DNA of 64,000 nt from Glandiceps talaboti. Its lineage: Eukaryota > Hemichordata > Enteropneusta > Spengelidae. The notes beneath the pieces are model-generated. The model did no database searches, had not been told where the DNA came from, and worked only from the letters and a program-made list of their open reading frames with translations. The stretch lies in NCBI RefSeq assembly GCF_964340395.1, contig NC_135554.1:2723001-2787000 (forward strand), in the 5' to 3' direction. The translations under genes were made by a program, and so were the position numbers. Positions 33,135 to 45,475 of this stretch are shown in pieces (positions within the stretch are counted from its first letter, which is position 1; each line of letters begins with the position of its first letter).

Positions 33135-34962
33135 TCAATGGGATTTTGAGAGGAGAACTATCAACAGATTGAGAATGGTTGGGAACCATGCTTTGGTTTG
33201 ACAAAGAGGTGCCACTAGAAAAATCATTGGCCCCTCTTCCCGGATTTTCCTGAGAACTCTGGGCAGCAGAATGACTGGTGGAAATGCATATGCTATGATC
33301 CCCTCCCATGACATGGAGAGAGCATTCACCACCATTGCCATTGGATCTAGGACTGGGGACACATACAGTGATAGTTTCCTGTTCTTGTCTTGTGACGGGA
33401 GACCCAACAATGGAAAATCAGATCTACTACACTCTGTGGTAGTTCCCATTTGGTCTGTCATATCCAACACCAATGGGACAGTGCATCGGCTATCCCATTT
33501 AGCCCTGCCTGGTAGGTGTCTGGCTATTAGTGTAATCTTTCTGTCATGACACCATAGCATTAGATCCCACAACAGATAACACAGAGTTGGGGAGACTGCC
33601 CCCCCCTCCCCATTTTGTTTATGTAGGCAACTATATTGTGTTGTGTGAGTGTACTAATATGCAAACCCCTCCTACCAGAAACTCTCATTTCTGGAGGGCC
33701 AGGAAAACTGCTTTCAGTTCTAGCCAGTTAATGTGGTGACTGTATTCGCTTGAATTCCACCAACCTGCTGTCATATGACCTTCCACATGCACCCCTTCCC
33801 CCTCCCATCCCTTTTTTGATGCATCGGTGAATAATGAGATGTCTAGGTTGGGGGTACTAGTGACCTCAATAAATTTGCCATGTTCAGCCACCAGTTGAGA
33901 TGAAGGCGAAGAGAGGGACGAATAGGGATGGACGCCTGCAATGGCTGACTGGATGGGTGCCAAAGCATAATTGGATCGGGCAAGCTCTTAGTCATGCCCA
34001 AGGGTGATGTCTATAAATGAATTCATCAGCCCCCAGGTGAGATAACAGACTCCTTGCCACTATTGAACATTGAAGAAGGATGGACCGAATGAAGGTTAAT
34101 AGTGATTCGATCATCAGTTGGGCAGGACTCCCAATTCCGTCAGCAATCTCATTCCCACAAAGGTCATGTCCTGGGTAGGAGTCAAACATGATTTCTCCTG
34201 ATTGAGAATAAATCCTAGTCTTTGGAGAAGATCTGTCATCACAGCCACCTGAGTGGATAGTATGACCCATTCCTTCTCCCTCAGTAACCAATCATCTAAA
34301 TAGGGGTGTAACAGAATTGAATGTTGGTGTAACTACACACTGGCACTGCTGCCACCTGTATAAACACTCATGGTGCTGTTGCCTGACCAAAGGGGAGAAC
34401 CGTGTATTCGAATATCTGTCCATCGATTACAAAACGGAGGTATTTATAGCAGGCTGGGTGAATAGGTATATGGAAATAAGCGTCCTTTAAGTCTATGGAT
34501 ACCATCCAATCGCCTGGCTGAACGGCAGCTAACACCACTCTGGGTGTTTCTATTTGAAACTTGGGGACTGGCAGATACCGATTGAGAATGGAGATGTTGA
34601 GAATTGGTCTCCAGCCTCCCGATCTTTTAGGAACCAGAAACAGGTGGTTGAAAAACCTTGGTCCTGCGTTCTTTAGGTTGACTGTACTAGCAGCCTTTTC
34701 TAACAGACGTTGAATGGCCTCTCTCAAGGCAAGAACCCGATCTGGTTGCCTTGGTAACGGGGTAACTATGAACTTTGTTGATAGTGGAGGCTGTGATACG
34801 AAGTCTGGGATGTATCTGTCTCATACTGTATTTAGCACCCAACTGTTTGATGATATTACGGACCAGTTTTGTGCATAGAAACGGAGTCATCGCCCCCACT
34901 GGACTTTGCTGTGCTGGTGGCGGGACAGTGACAGCAGTTATTGGGTCAGGAGCACTGAGCAC
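33135..34962 (-). pseudogene. DIRS reverse transcriptase and RNase H (decayed)
   Basis: RT blocks: NHLFLVPKRSGGWRPILN, ISILNRYLPVPKFQIETP, WMVSIDLKDAYFHIPIH (catalytic Asp block), LRFVIDGQIFEYTVLPFGQA, HPYLDDWLLREKEW (LDD in place of YADD, usual for this group). RNase H blocks: LDISLFTDASKKGWEGEG, MTAGWWNSSEYSHHINWLE, LKAVFLALQK. Then the C-terminal part: LIARHLPGRAKWDS, KLSLYVSPVLDPMAMVVNAL, AYAFPPVILLPRVLRKI. The frame changes several times and stops occur, so no intact protein is made. It sits between the gag-like region and the recombinase, the DIRS order. Confidence 0.9.
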
Positions 34963-34977
34963 TCCCTGACCCCCTAC

Positions 34978-36440
34978 CTACTGAATCCAAGAATGGTCTG
35001 GGCATGTTGTCTTTCTTAGGCTTAGACACATTACCTCACCCCTGACCTCTATTAAATGTCTTGGACTTGTAAGGAACACTGGGTTGCTTGCCTCGTCCAA
35101 CAAGTGCTGGTCAATTGCCAGCTTGTTTTGCCCTAGGCTGTTGTACACGGGATGTAGAAGGTTCATCCCATAATAGGTGTTCTCGCTGTTTAGCCTCACT
35201 GGCACATGCTGCTAGCGCAGTGAGATGACTGTCCATCAAACAGACTGAAAGTGGTAATAGGAGCTAAACGAGCTTCCTGTTTCAACTCGGAAGACAATGA
35301 ACCAGATTTGCGTTTCAAAAAGGCATCCCTCTCCATTAATTGGAGAGTTGTATACTCTCTGCAAGCAGACTCTGCTATATGAGACAAGCCCTTATCCACA
35401 ATCTCAATAATTCGAGATACCTTAGAACTATTGAGATTTACAGCCTGAAGTTCTTTGAATAGAACAGCTAGGAACCAGTTGAGTGTTGACGTTACACAAA
35501 GTGAGAGAGATTGTTGGACCATGACCTCTTGACCTCTCTTCCTCCCCTGAGGATTCCCCAAAATCCTTGCTATGAGATGCTGCAACTGAAATAGCATCAG
35601 GATCAGTCATCCTCTCTCTGTGAGAAACACATTGAGAATCCAAAGGAGTGGCACACCCTGTGCTCATATCAGATGTGGGTGCCCCAGCATGTGTTAACTC
35701 TGGGTTGAGAGCCGCTACAGCCTCTAAAACCACCTGTCTAATGATTCCTGTATCAAGAGACGCAGGCTGTTGATAAGCTGAACGACTTGCCAGCTCTAGC
35801 CATTGGTGGCGCTCTACCCCATGCCGGCTTTCATAGTAAGCATGTTGACAATCATGCCTATTCAAATGTCGTTGTGTCATGTGTCGTTCATGTCATAGTG
35901 ACGTCGGTAACAACTTCTGTCACCTGATGGTGACGTCAACGATGAATGTCAACGCTCATGCCATTTTGAATGTCTATAATAAGACAACTTAGAACTGGGT
36001 GACTCGGAACTGGAAGAATGATAATGCTTCTGTCTGTGTGACCTCTTACCTCTTACCTCGATCAGACTGGTTGTGAAGGTGCCAAGTTAATGAACCACCA
36101 TCCACCCAAATTGACGTAGAGGTACTAGTTTCGTCCTGAAAAGGATGGTTTTGCCCAGTCGGTGCAGTCTTACATGTTGTTGAATCTGAAAGGGAAGACA
36201 CAGCATGGCCTGCACTGGCTGGCAAAGTACTAGACAAAATGGACCTATCTTTGTGACGCGTCTACTTACATTGGATCTACGCTTGTGCCGAGTTCAGCCC
36301 ACAATAGTGGAACCCACGACATAAACACAGTACATGGAGCATCGCGAGAACACTGCCGCAATTCAGGCAGGCAGACAGAGTGGTCATCACGATTTGCCAT
36401 AGAATGGCCACAATCCCCTTTCTTCTTACCCTTAGGCATG
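34978..36440 (-). pseudogene. DIRS gag-like region (decayed)
   Basis: Begins MPKGKKKGDCGHSMANRDDH with a Cys/His cluster (C..H..RDDH..C), a typical start of DIRS Gag proteins. Then come a Ser/Thr-rich part, RHDCQHAYYESRHGVERHQW, TGIIRQVVLEAVAALNPE, NWFLAVLFKELQAVNLNSSK, VSRIIEIVDKGLSHIAESAC. No catalytic motif is expected. Frameshifts break it into at least four pieces. Assignment rests on its position in the element and the N-terminal cluster. Confidence 0.6.
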
Positions 36441-36673
36441 ATGACAATAAACGGTATATAACAAGGCAGGTAATAAAACTGCTAACAGCACCACGATCAA
36501 GAAAATGAAAATCTTCACAGAAAAAGTGAAGAAAAATCAGAGAAAAGATTCACAAAAGGTTGCTAGACAATATATTGTCAACAAAACTGCAAACCACTAG
36601 AATTCACTGATCAGCAGGAGAAAAACACCGAGTTTCTGGTACACTAGATAACACTACGTGTTTCACACTGTGT

Positions 36674-36814
36674 TCCAAAAAAAGCAACTTGTCTTCCAAC
36701 GTTGAGGGCAGTAATTGTAGGAGGAGGTGGATTAATAAAGTTTTATTGGAAAACCATCAGGAATTGCAAGCAAATCCGAATGTTAAGGTGAGTATCTTTC
36801 CGAAAACAGAATTT
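36674..36814. repeat. DIRS-like inverted terminal repeat (right)
   Basis: Inverted counterpart of 31673-31822. Contains GGAGGAGGTGGATTAATAAA and AAGGTGAGTATCTTTCCG. Confidence 0.9.
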
Positions 36815-37714
36815 GCATATCGCTATTGGGATCATCAGGTCATGAACTTCATCTACACATCCCCAGATGCATCCTCAGTAAATTTCAGCTACTATATATT
36901 TTTGACACATTTTTAGACCTAATTTGCATATCACTGATGGGATCATCATGTCATGAACAATCCTTAATCTAAACACCCCTAAGAACGTTCCCACCAAATT
37001 TCAGCCTAATCTGCTCAGTAGTTTTGGAATTATAGAGTTTTGACCAAAAACACACATTTTAGCCCTAACTTGCATATCACGTATGGGATTATCATGTCAT
37101 GAGCAATTCTTAAGATAAATACCTCTAAGACTGTTCTAACCAAATTTCAGATCAATCTCCTCAGCAGTTCTGGAGTTAAAGTTGAAGTTTTTTTGACCAA
37201 AAATCACATTTTTTTTACCAAAATCACACACCCACGATAAGATCATTTTGATTTGAACAATTTCCTAACTAGACACCCAGGGTAATGTACCCACCAAATA
37301 TCATGGCAATCTGTCCAGTGAATTTTTCAAATCATTATATGCTAATTATATTATATATTCTTCGTCTACATTAAATTTCAGCCCAATCTGCTCAGTTTTG
37401 GAATAGTAGTTTTGGAATTAAAGATTTTTGACCAAAAAGACACATTTTTATCCCTAATTTGCATATTACTAATGGAATCATAATGTCATGAACAAATTGT
37501 AATTTACACACCTATAAGAACGTTTGCACCAAATTTCAGACCAATCTGCCCAATTATTTTTTAGTTTTTTGACCAAAAATGACATTTTTTTGCCCAAACC
37601 ACATACCTGTAATGCGATCATTTTGCTTTGAACAATTTCCCAACTAGACACCAAAAGTAATGTCCCACCAAATACCAAGGTAATCGGTCTAGCGGTTTTC
37701 GAGTTTAAGTTGTC

Positions 37715-37772
<58 letters not shown>

Positions 37773-37848
37773 CAGACAGACACCGCACATGCCTATAGCA
37801 GCACTGAATTTGAACCCTATCACAGTATCAATTTAATAGTTGTGCTAA
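36815..37848 (-). mobile_element. Helitron2-like element, copy E, segment 2
   Basis: Continues the copy begun at 31440. It holds four diverged ~170-bp blocks (TAATTTGCATATCAC, GATCATCATGTCATGAACAA, CAAATTTCAGCC.AATCTGC), the module GGTAATCGGTCTAGCGG / TTTTCGAGTTTAAGTTGTCC, a (CA)n tract at 37718-37766 and GACAGACAGACA. The end hairpin has a long loop (TAGCAGCACTGAATTTGAAC ... TAATAGTTGTGCTA). Confidence 0.8.
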
Positions 37849-38244
37849 TAAAAATTAATGTGTGATTGTAGCAGAGCTCAAGTGTCTGTTCCTCATATGT
37901 ATATATGTGTAGGCTGGCATGCATTGTTTGTCATACTTTTGTATACCATAAAATGAAAACTAGAACAGGCTACAGATACATTAAAGCACATGGTAGAATT
38001 TTATGATCTGCCTAGTAAGAAAGAAATCCACAAATGGGCAAACAAATTTAAAAATATATATAAAATTATATTCATATTCAATATGAATCTATAGCCTTAG
38101 CAACAAAGAGAGATTTATAACTACATGTGTATGAAATGTATTCATGACAGCAAACAACACTTTTATATTAATTTCAATGGTTGACAAGCGTCTTGTTTTC
38201 TCAGGAACTGTGGTTATATAGTCTGACACATGTGGCCATATAAC
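37849..38244. other. Unassigned
   Basis: No features recognised. Confidence 0.5.
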
Positions 38245-40169
38245 CTTAAAGGTGATTCAAAATGCTCACATTCACTATTGCTATTTGCTAGACGACATGT
38301 TTGTTAAACGTATTCTGGTTGTAAAACTTTTAACAAGTGTCTGAATGAAAACACCTTTGAGGGACCTTTTTTCAGTCAGTTCCCATAAGATTTACCATAA
38401 GTTTTCGGGTATTTCCAGTCCCACCCACTGGTAGACCATGTCGCTTAGTGACGTCTGAGAGAATTCTTTAGCATTCAAGACGAGCAGTCAACAGGTGAAT
38501 AAAACTCAACAGCATTGTGAAAAAATACATTGCTGAAGGTAATAGATATCAGTACACAAAAACTACATGTCTTATTAACCAGCATTTACCAATGTTTACC
38601 CACATTACCTGACTATCGTCTGTGTCTGTGTCTGTGGGTAGTACAAAAAATCATTTATTTGAAGTTTCCATATTAGGCCAAATAAAAAAAAATTGTTTGG
38701 TTCCAGTTACCCGACCCCTACCTAGTTTTTGAAGCCAACCCTAAACTTTTTTTACTCATGCGAGAAAAATAATAAAATCGCGAAAATCGTGAAGTCACGC
38801 AAGAAATAGTGGGTGCGAAAATTGATATCAACTTAAAAAGATAATATAGAACTGATAGGATAAAATGAACAACACAGAGAAAATTTGTAAAACAATGGAA
38901 AACCTGAACTGGACACTCACACAGGACAAAAAATAAAATATAATAAAATAAAATAAAAAATCTACCTACCCCACCTATTTTAAAATTGAATGTAATCAAA
39001 ACCACACAATTATTTTGTTTACGCCTTACGTCCTCATATTTTTGAAGTGGGCAAGGTAAATGAAACCGGCTAGACTCGATTATAATAAATACTTGTAATT
39101 TCTGGGTGTTTCTCAGTCAAGGACTTTTATTTATCTGATTTTTATCATTTGCTGACAAGAGCACTGCAATACCATCTTGACAGCATATTTTATCCCACTC
39201 ACTCATGTCTCCTTTTGAACGGCACATTTAACAACAAAGTAAACATACAAAGAAAACTTCAAGAAAGCATATCAGGATATGCAGTGCCATAATATTATTT
39301 GTTGGTCCCATAATACTAATTGATTCGATTTTCTCCTAGCATATGGCAGCATGCTCCAAGTCATTGCATGTATATAGCACTGTGTACCACTCAAAAGCCA
39401 AAGGTTCATATATTACTTGCTAAATTTCAATGAAAATGACATTAAAGAAGGTTTATTATCTGGATATTATCAATAAAGTTGTAAAAGAATTACAAAATTT
39501 TGTGAGTCTCGGGTTATCATTTAATGACTTTAGTGACTTGTCTAAAAGAAAACTTGTATGGTTTCTTTTGTTGTGATATCACTTCATACAACAAGCCTAG
39601 TTAATATTCTTCAGAAGAATTCAATAACGAATCATGGTATCCGAAGTATACAGTTTAGGAAACCAACAAATCAAACATCACAATGTGTTCATGCTATTCT
39701 ATATGATTGGACAATATTGACATCAGCAATCAAGGTCATGACCCAGCGATTGGTTATGAGAGAAAGCCTGCAACTAGATTGGAGCCACGTTTGTTTTGTC
39801 ATTATTTCTGTATGATTTTTAATAATTTACAATTGATAAATATAGATTATATCATATGGATAAATTCAACCTGAGTGTGCTCCCCGATTCCATACGTACA
39901 CACACTACTTCAGCTTTGATTGGGGAACAGTCCTACTGCCACGGCCGTGGTGACTGCCCGCGAAATAAAACTTCTGCTTTGACAACACTACCCACCAGTG
40001 TAACTGCTAATTCATGGCTGCTCCAATCGCCACTGATCGCCAATTTTAACTCTTTTTTTCTCACTTATAATTCAATTTTGAACAGTCAGCTTTGCATGTA
40101 CTGGTTATGAGACATTTAAAGAACATTTTTGAAGGTTGTAGTGTGGGGCATTTTGAATCACCTTTAATG
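38245..40169. mobile_element. Long-inverted-repeat element, copy 2 (older)
   Basis: Starts TTAAAGGTGATTCAAAATGC and ends GCATTTTGAATCACCTTTAA. The interior matches the 56692-59110 element (ATTTGCTAGACGACATGTTTG; GATTGGACAATATTGAC; CGGCCGTGGTGACTGC), but the right long arm is gone apart from the last ~25 bp. A second MITE is inserted at about 38680-39022. No transposase frame seen. Confidence 0.85.
38680..39022. mobile_element. MITE with AATTGTTTGGTTCC ends, copy 1
   Basis: Ends AATTGTTTGGTTCCAGTTAC and GTAATCAAAACCACACAATT are inverted to each other. Interior: CTACCTACCCCACCTATTTT, GGAAAACCTGAACTGGACAC. A reverse-orientation relative is at 54341-54722. Inserted in the long-inverted-repeat element. 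Confidence 0.75.
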
Positions 40170-40620
40170 CACTAGTACATTAGCTAACATATTACATCAT
40201 GAGGAATGTAGTATATAATACACATATCACATAACATTTCACTTAGTCAGGTTTTATGGTACGTGTGTGAGTGTTAATGTATATTTGTTTGTTAAATATT
40301 CCTCAACATGCTGATGATCTGTAATCATGGTTGTTAGCCTGGAATCCATGTGCATGAGGGTTTTGAATTTGTTACTTCCTCAATGATTGGCAAATCAAAA
40401 TTCAAAGTCCCCAATTGCCTAAGGTTAATGGTCATGTGTCTATTGGAAGTTGACATAAACAAATATAACCTATTAATACCTCTTCTCTGATCAACTAGTT
40501 TCTTTATAACAAAACTAAAACAAGTCTTCGTATAAGACACAGCCCCCCCCCCCCAATACTTTATTTCTATGTGACTGAATGGAGGCACAATATAAAGAAA
40601 TTGGTGGCAACAAAAACCTT
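40170..40620. other. Unassigned
   Basis: Nothing recognised besides a C10 run near 40543. Confidence 0.5.
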
Positions 40621-41557
40621 TAGGTTCAGTTAAGTGCTATAGGCATGGAAAAGTGTCTGTTTGTCTGTCTGTGTATGTAAACAACTTAAACTCAAAAACC
40701 GCTGGACAGATTGCCTTGGTACTTGATGGGGACATCACTTGTGGTGTCTAGTTGGGAAATCTTTCAAAGCAAAATGATCGCATCACAGGTGTGTGATTTG
40801 GGTCAAAAAATGTGATTTTTGGTCCAAAAACTTAAACTAAAAAACAATTGGGCAGATTGGTCTGAAATTTGGTGGGAACATTCTTAGGGGTGTTTAGATT
40901 AAGAGTTGTTCACGACATGATGATTCCATCAGTGATATGCAAATTAGAGCTCTTTTTGGTAAAAGATCTTTAGTTCCAAAACTTCTGAACAGATATAAAT
41001 ATTAAGCATATAATGATATCATTGGTGATATGCAAATTAGGTGTAAAGATGTGAATTTTGGTTAAAAATTTATACCTCAAAAAGTACTTGGTCAATGAGA
41101 CTGAAATTTGGTGAGATGTTTCTAGAAGTGTTATTCTGCAGATTTTGTTGAAAACATTTTGAAGCAATTGGCTCTAGCAACTGTGCCCTTAGCGACAGCC
41201 AAATGCTAGTATAGTTTGCTAACAACAACATCATCTGGTTGGCAAGTGAGTAAACATTCAACAAATGTATGCAAATATCCCTAGCAACCATGACCACACC
41301 CATAGCAGCAGCCAACAGATGGTGTATTTCACAAAGATAACAGGGATTCTTAGACAAGGGAACAAACATTCAAAAAGTGTATCCAAATATTCCTAGCAAC
41401 AATACCATACCCATAGCATATTGCAAAGATAACAACAGGGCTGGATAGGCAACTGGATAATCATTCAGCAAATGAACACCTATACCTAGCATAGATCAGC
41501 ATGTGGATAATCATTTTTTAAAAACAGTACAGTTGTGCTACAACACCATTGTGCTAT
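40621..41557 (+). mobile_element. Helitron2-like element, copy C
   Basis: Left end AGGTTCAGTTAAGTGCTATAGG keeps only one hairpin arm. Then GTCTGTTTGTCTGTCTGTG, the module (AACTTAAACTCAAAAACCGC, ATTGCCTTGGTACTTGATGG), long blocks and two or three monomers (CCTAGCAACCATGACCACAC). Right end CAGTTGTGCTACAACACC. Shortest complete copy and the clearest view of the family. Confidence 0.85.
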
Positions 41558-41639
41558 TTTTATTGAATTATGCAGTAAATATTGATTTCTATTAACTACA
41601 AATATGGCTTCCTGGTTTTGGATAAATTTGGATATACAT

Positions 41640-41825
41640 GTATCAAGTCAAATAAAAAAACAAATTGATGTGCATATGTCCCATATGATATGTCACATTT
41701 ATGTCAGGTTTGAAAGAATTCTGATATTGCATGTCTGAGAAATAATGTAGTACGGGTGGATGGACGGATGGACATGCAGACAGACTGTGCCCATTGTAGT
41801 AGGGGTGGGGAGGGGGGCTAATAAA
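41640..41825. mobile_element. Fragment of the TAGTCCCC family
   Basis: Shares AACAAATTGATGTGCATATG with the 3186-3841 element and has a GGATGGACGGATGGACATGC tract near 41756. The ends are lost. Confidence 0.55.
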
Positions 41826-43720
41826 TAGTTCCATTTCTCATCAACATCTTATCTTTCAGTGATAAATAACTTGAACAGAAACTATACTGGTGACATGACA
41901 CCATGGTTTCAATATATGTCTACACAGAGATTACAATAAGGAAATGTGGACTGCTAATGAGTCTGTTAAAAACCAAGATTTTACTCTTTTTTATGAAAAG
42001 CATGTCGGGCAAAGATGTAATCAATTATTTTTGATAAACATCTTTTGATGAATTTATAATAGCTCCTAGAGTCATACTTTTCTATTACATCATGTGAAAG
42101 ATATGCATGGACACATACGTGACCACACACATATATGATAAAGAGTAGACATAGACAGCAGGTCACAGTACAAAACCACTTAAATTTTAATGCTGTTCAC
42201 TAATCAAAAACTGAAGTGTTGTACATGTTATTATGTTTTATCTTTTAATATCCTGTTGCAATCATGTCAAAAAAAATGTTCAACACCAAGCTAGTGACAA
42301 TTTATAGACAAGCTTTATACACAGCAAGGCTACTTTATGAAACACAACAAATGTTCTTTAATTAAATATCACTAGATTAAAAAATTCATTGTTGTTTCTG
42401 ATTATGTATACCTATTGACATCTTTCAGTTTACAAATATCAACATAAGTTAAGTGTTATGGGTTAAGGGTGTAGGGACCAGTATTTAAGCTGGTCAAATC
42501 ATGTGAGTTAAGACATGGTTATTACTTGTGGTTCCCATGGAAAGCTATGCAAAAAAGTTTATTCCCCCCTCCCACCCTACCCTCTTACTAGAATTCCCAG
42601 ACCTTCACAAAAATACTAGTTTATACCACTTTAGTAAATCAATTACAAGTAGTAAAGTAAATGATGACATACATTAGCAAAGAAACATGTTTTAAAATGT
42701 TAAAATGGTTGATACATCTAATATTTTCACACTAACAGTAACATGAAATTAGAGATCTCAGTGCAATCAAAGTTCAAATGACGTCATTATTAATATCTTT
42801 TGGTACACCAACTGGTAACATCAAGTAGCTAGGCAACTATTGATTTTTTAGGTGATAAAAACACCTACGCAGGTTAAACTTTGCCACGTCCTATATGATA
42901 AAATGTACAAATTGTCTAAATCTTAGTCTAGTAAGAATTAGCCTTTCTACACAGTTCATACTGTTGTCCTCTGTAATATGACTTGCATATTTTATTTCAT
43001 GAAGATCAATATGTTGTGTTTTTATTTAAATTCCATATTTTTAAGGTTCCATCCATATCCTGTTTACATCATTTAAATGAGCGTAGGGGTTCACTCATTT
43101 GCCTGAACAATGTTTTGGTTCATGATTGAGTAATTTGACCGAACGGGGTTAGCAATATATATATGATTTGATACCATGTTGACATCCATGCTACATATAT
43201 AAGATATGCAACTATGACTATACAAGAACTAGAATCATAATGACTACTGACATTCTGTGACATAAATTCATGGAAATCCTCCTATCATAAACTATGATGT
43301 ATTTCCAGATTAATGCTGATTTCTTGTTTGACTATAGTCTATTGTTAGGTTTGTTACCAGGAACTCTATCGATTCATTATTCGTCATCATTTATGATCTC
43401 AAATTTACAACTAAAGTCTTTTTGCTAAGGCTTTAAAAGCTCAACAACTGAATAAGTGCACTACACTATATCTATCATGAAGGCATGACATTGCACAGTT
43501 TTTGAATATCGGACATGTATTATCTAGCATTGAACTTAGATTACTGTCCAGCTCGCGTATCAATATCAGATTTATAAAATATCCAATAATTATCACATAA
43601 ATACATGCAAATCTTCACCTGTGTGGCATCAAACAGGGCAGATCAAAATCCCATATCACCCCTGTTCTACAGGACTATTTTTTCTCCCTACGGTTCGAAT
43701 GTTCCTGCCAATCCTACACT
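41826..43720. other. Unassigned, apparently low-repeat region
   Basis: No exon, RNA gene, TIR pair or tandem array recognised. Only short open frames without motifs. Confidence 0.5.
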
Positions 43721-45003
43721 ACACAGATGTGGTCTGATTTATCAAGATTGCCCACAGATGTGGTCTGATTTATCATGATTGCCCACAGATGTGGTCTGAC
43801 TTATCAAGATTGCCCACAGATGTGGTCTGTCACTTATCAAGATTGCCCACAGATGTGGTCTGATTTATCATGATTGCCCACAGATTTGGTCTGATTTATC
43901 AAGATTGCTCACAGATGTGGTCTGATTTATCAAGATTGCCCACAGATGTTGTCTGATTTATCATGATTGCCCACAGATGTGGTTTGACTTATCATGATTG
44001 CCCACAGATGTGGTCTGATTTATCAAGATTGCCCACAGATGTGGTCTGTCACTTATCAACATTGCCCACAGATGTGGTTTGACTTATCATGATTGCCCAC
44101 AGATGTGGTCTGACTTATCATGATTGCCCACAGATGTGGTCTGTCACTTATCATGATTGCCCACAGATGTGGTCTGATTTATCATGATTGCCCACAGATG
44201 TGGTCTGACTTATCAAGATTGCCCACAGATGTGGTCTGTCACTTATCAAGATTGCCCACAGATGTGGTCTGATTTATCATGATTGCCCACAGATTTGGTC
44301 TGATTTATCAAGATTGCTCACAGATGTGGTCTGATTTATCAAGATTGCCCACAGATGTTGTCTGATTTATCATGATTGCCCACAGATGTTGTCTGATTTA
44401 TCAACATTGCCCACAGATGTTGTCTGATTTATCAAGATTGCCCACAGATGTGGTCTGATTTATCATGATTGCCCACAGATGTGGTCTGACTTATCAAGAT
44501 TGCCCACAGATGTGGTCTGTCACTTATCAAGATTGCCCACAGATGTGGTCTGACTTATCAAGATTGCCCACAGATGTGGTCTGATTTATCATGATTGCCC
44601 ACAGATTTGGTCTGATTTATCAAGATTGCTCACAGATGTGGTCTGATTTATCAAGATTGCCCACAGATGTGGTCTGACTTCTCAAGATTGCCAACAGATG
44701 TGGTCTGACTTATCAAGATTGCCAACAGATGTTGTCTGTCACTTATCAAGATTGCCCACAGATGTGGTCTGACTTATCAAGATTGCCCACAGATGTGGTC
44801 TGACTTATCAAGATTGCCCACAGATGTTGTCTGATTTATCATGATTGCCCACAGATGTGGTTTGACTTATCAAGATTGCCCACAGATGTGGTCTGACTTA
44901 CAAGATTGCCCACAGATATGGTCTGACTTAATTATCAAGATTGCCCACAGATGTGGTTTGATTTATCAAGATTGCCCACAGATGTGGTCTGATTTATCAT
45001 GAT
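43721..45003. repeat. 31-bp minisatellite, about 41 copies
   Basis: Unit CACAGATGTGGTCTGATTTA + TCAAGATTGCC (31 bp). Variants: TCATGATTG, GACTTATC, a 33-bp form with CTGTCACTTATC, and TTGGTCTG. Blocks of variants recur in the same order (for example about 43815-43960 and 44210-44360), indicating higher-order duplication. Confidence 0.97.
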
Positions 45004-45440
45004 ATTGAATGGTAAACATCCCTGCAATGAAATTGATGGGTCAATATTCAAATTAGGATAGGTCTAACTCTATGAAGAGTTTTAATAAGTTTGCAAAGAG
45101 ATAGCTAATTAAAAATATGCAAATAACTATTCAAAACTAAAAGCTATACATGAAAAATATTTTCAGGACAGATATGCTTTGGTATCACAAATGTATGTAC
45201 TAATTGAATTTGAAGTCTGCATTCTTAAGATATTGCCTAATTACCTAAAACCATCAATTATGCAAATAGCTCATGGATGTACACAAAACATGATTAGATC
45301 TAACCATACCCAAAAGAATATGAGCACCAAATTTCATTTGAATTGAGCCAGCCGTTTTTTTAAAAATGATGATAAAGACAGAGAGACGACACACATGTAG
45401 ACACAGACACACTGACACACAGACAGAGACAAACAGACAG

Positions 45441-45472
<32 letters not shown>

Positions 45473-45475
45473 ATA
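45004..45475 (-). mobile_element. Partial copy of the CCTCCCGTAAGGG family
   Basis: Reverse orientation: monomer remnants (AAACCATCAATTATGCAAAT, TTGAAGTCTGCATTCTTAAG), then the module CACCAAATTTCATTTGAATT, GAGCCAGCCGTTTTTTT, then a CAGACACAC / CAGACAGACA microsatellite (45385-45472). The terminal hairpin is missing. Confidence 0.7.

Larger units (their letters stand above)
31673..36814 (-). mobile_element. DIRS-like tyrosine-recombinase retrotransposon
   Basis: Inverted terminal repeats of about 150 bp (31673-31822 and 36674-36814) share TTCTGTTTCCGGAAAGATAC, GGATTTGCTTGCAATTCC, TTTTCCAATAAAACTTTATT and CCCTCAACGTTGGAAGAC. A partial copy of the outer repeat edge recurs internally at 31905-31955, as expected for the internal complementary region of DIRS elements. 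Gene order on the minus strand is gag-like, reverse transcriptase, RNase H, then tyrosine recombinase. There are several frameshifts and stops. It split an older Helitron2-like copy. No target duplication is apparent, as expected for recombinase-based insertion. Confidence 0.9.

Noticed and set aside
33135-35205. Plus-strand open frames inside the DIRS-like region
   Set aside because: Shadows of the minus-strand RT, RNase H and gag-like pieces.
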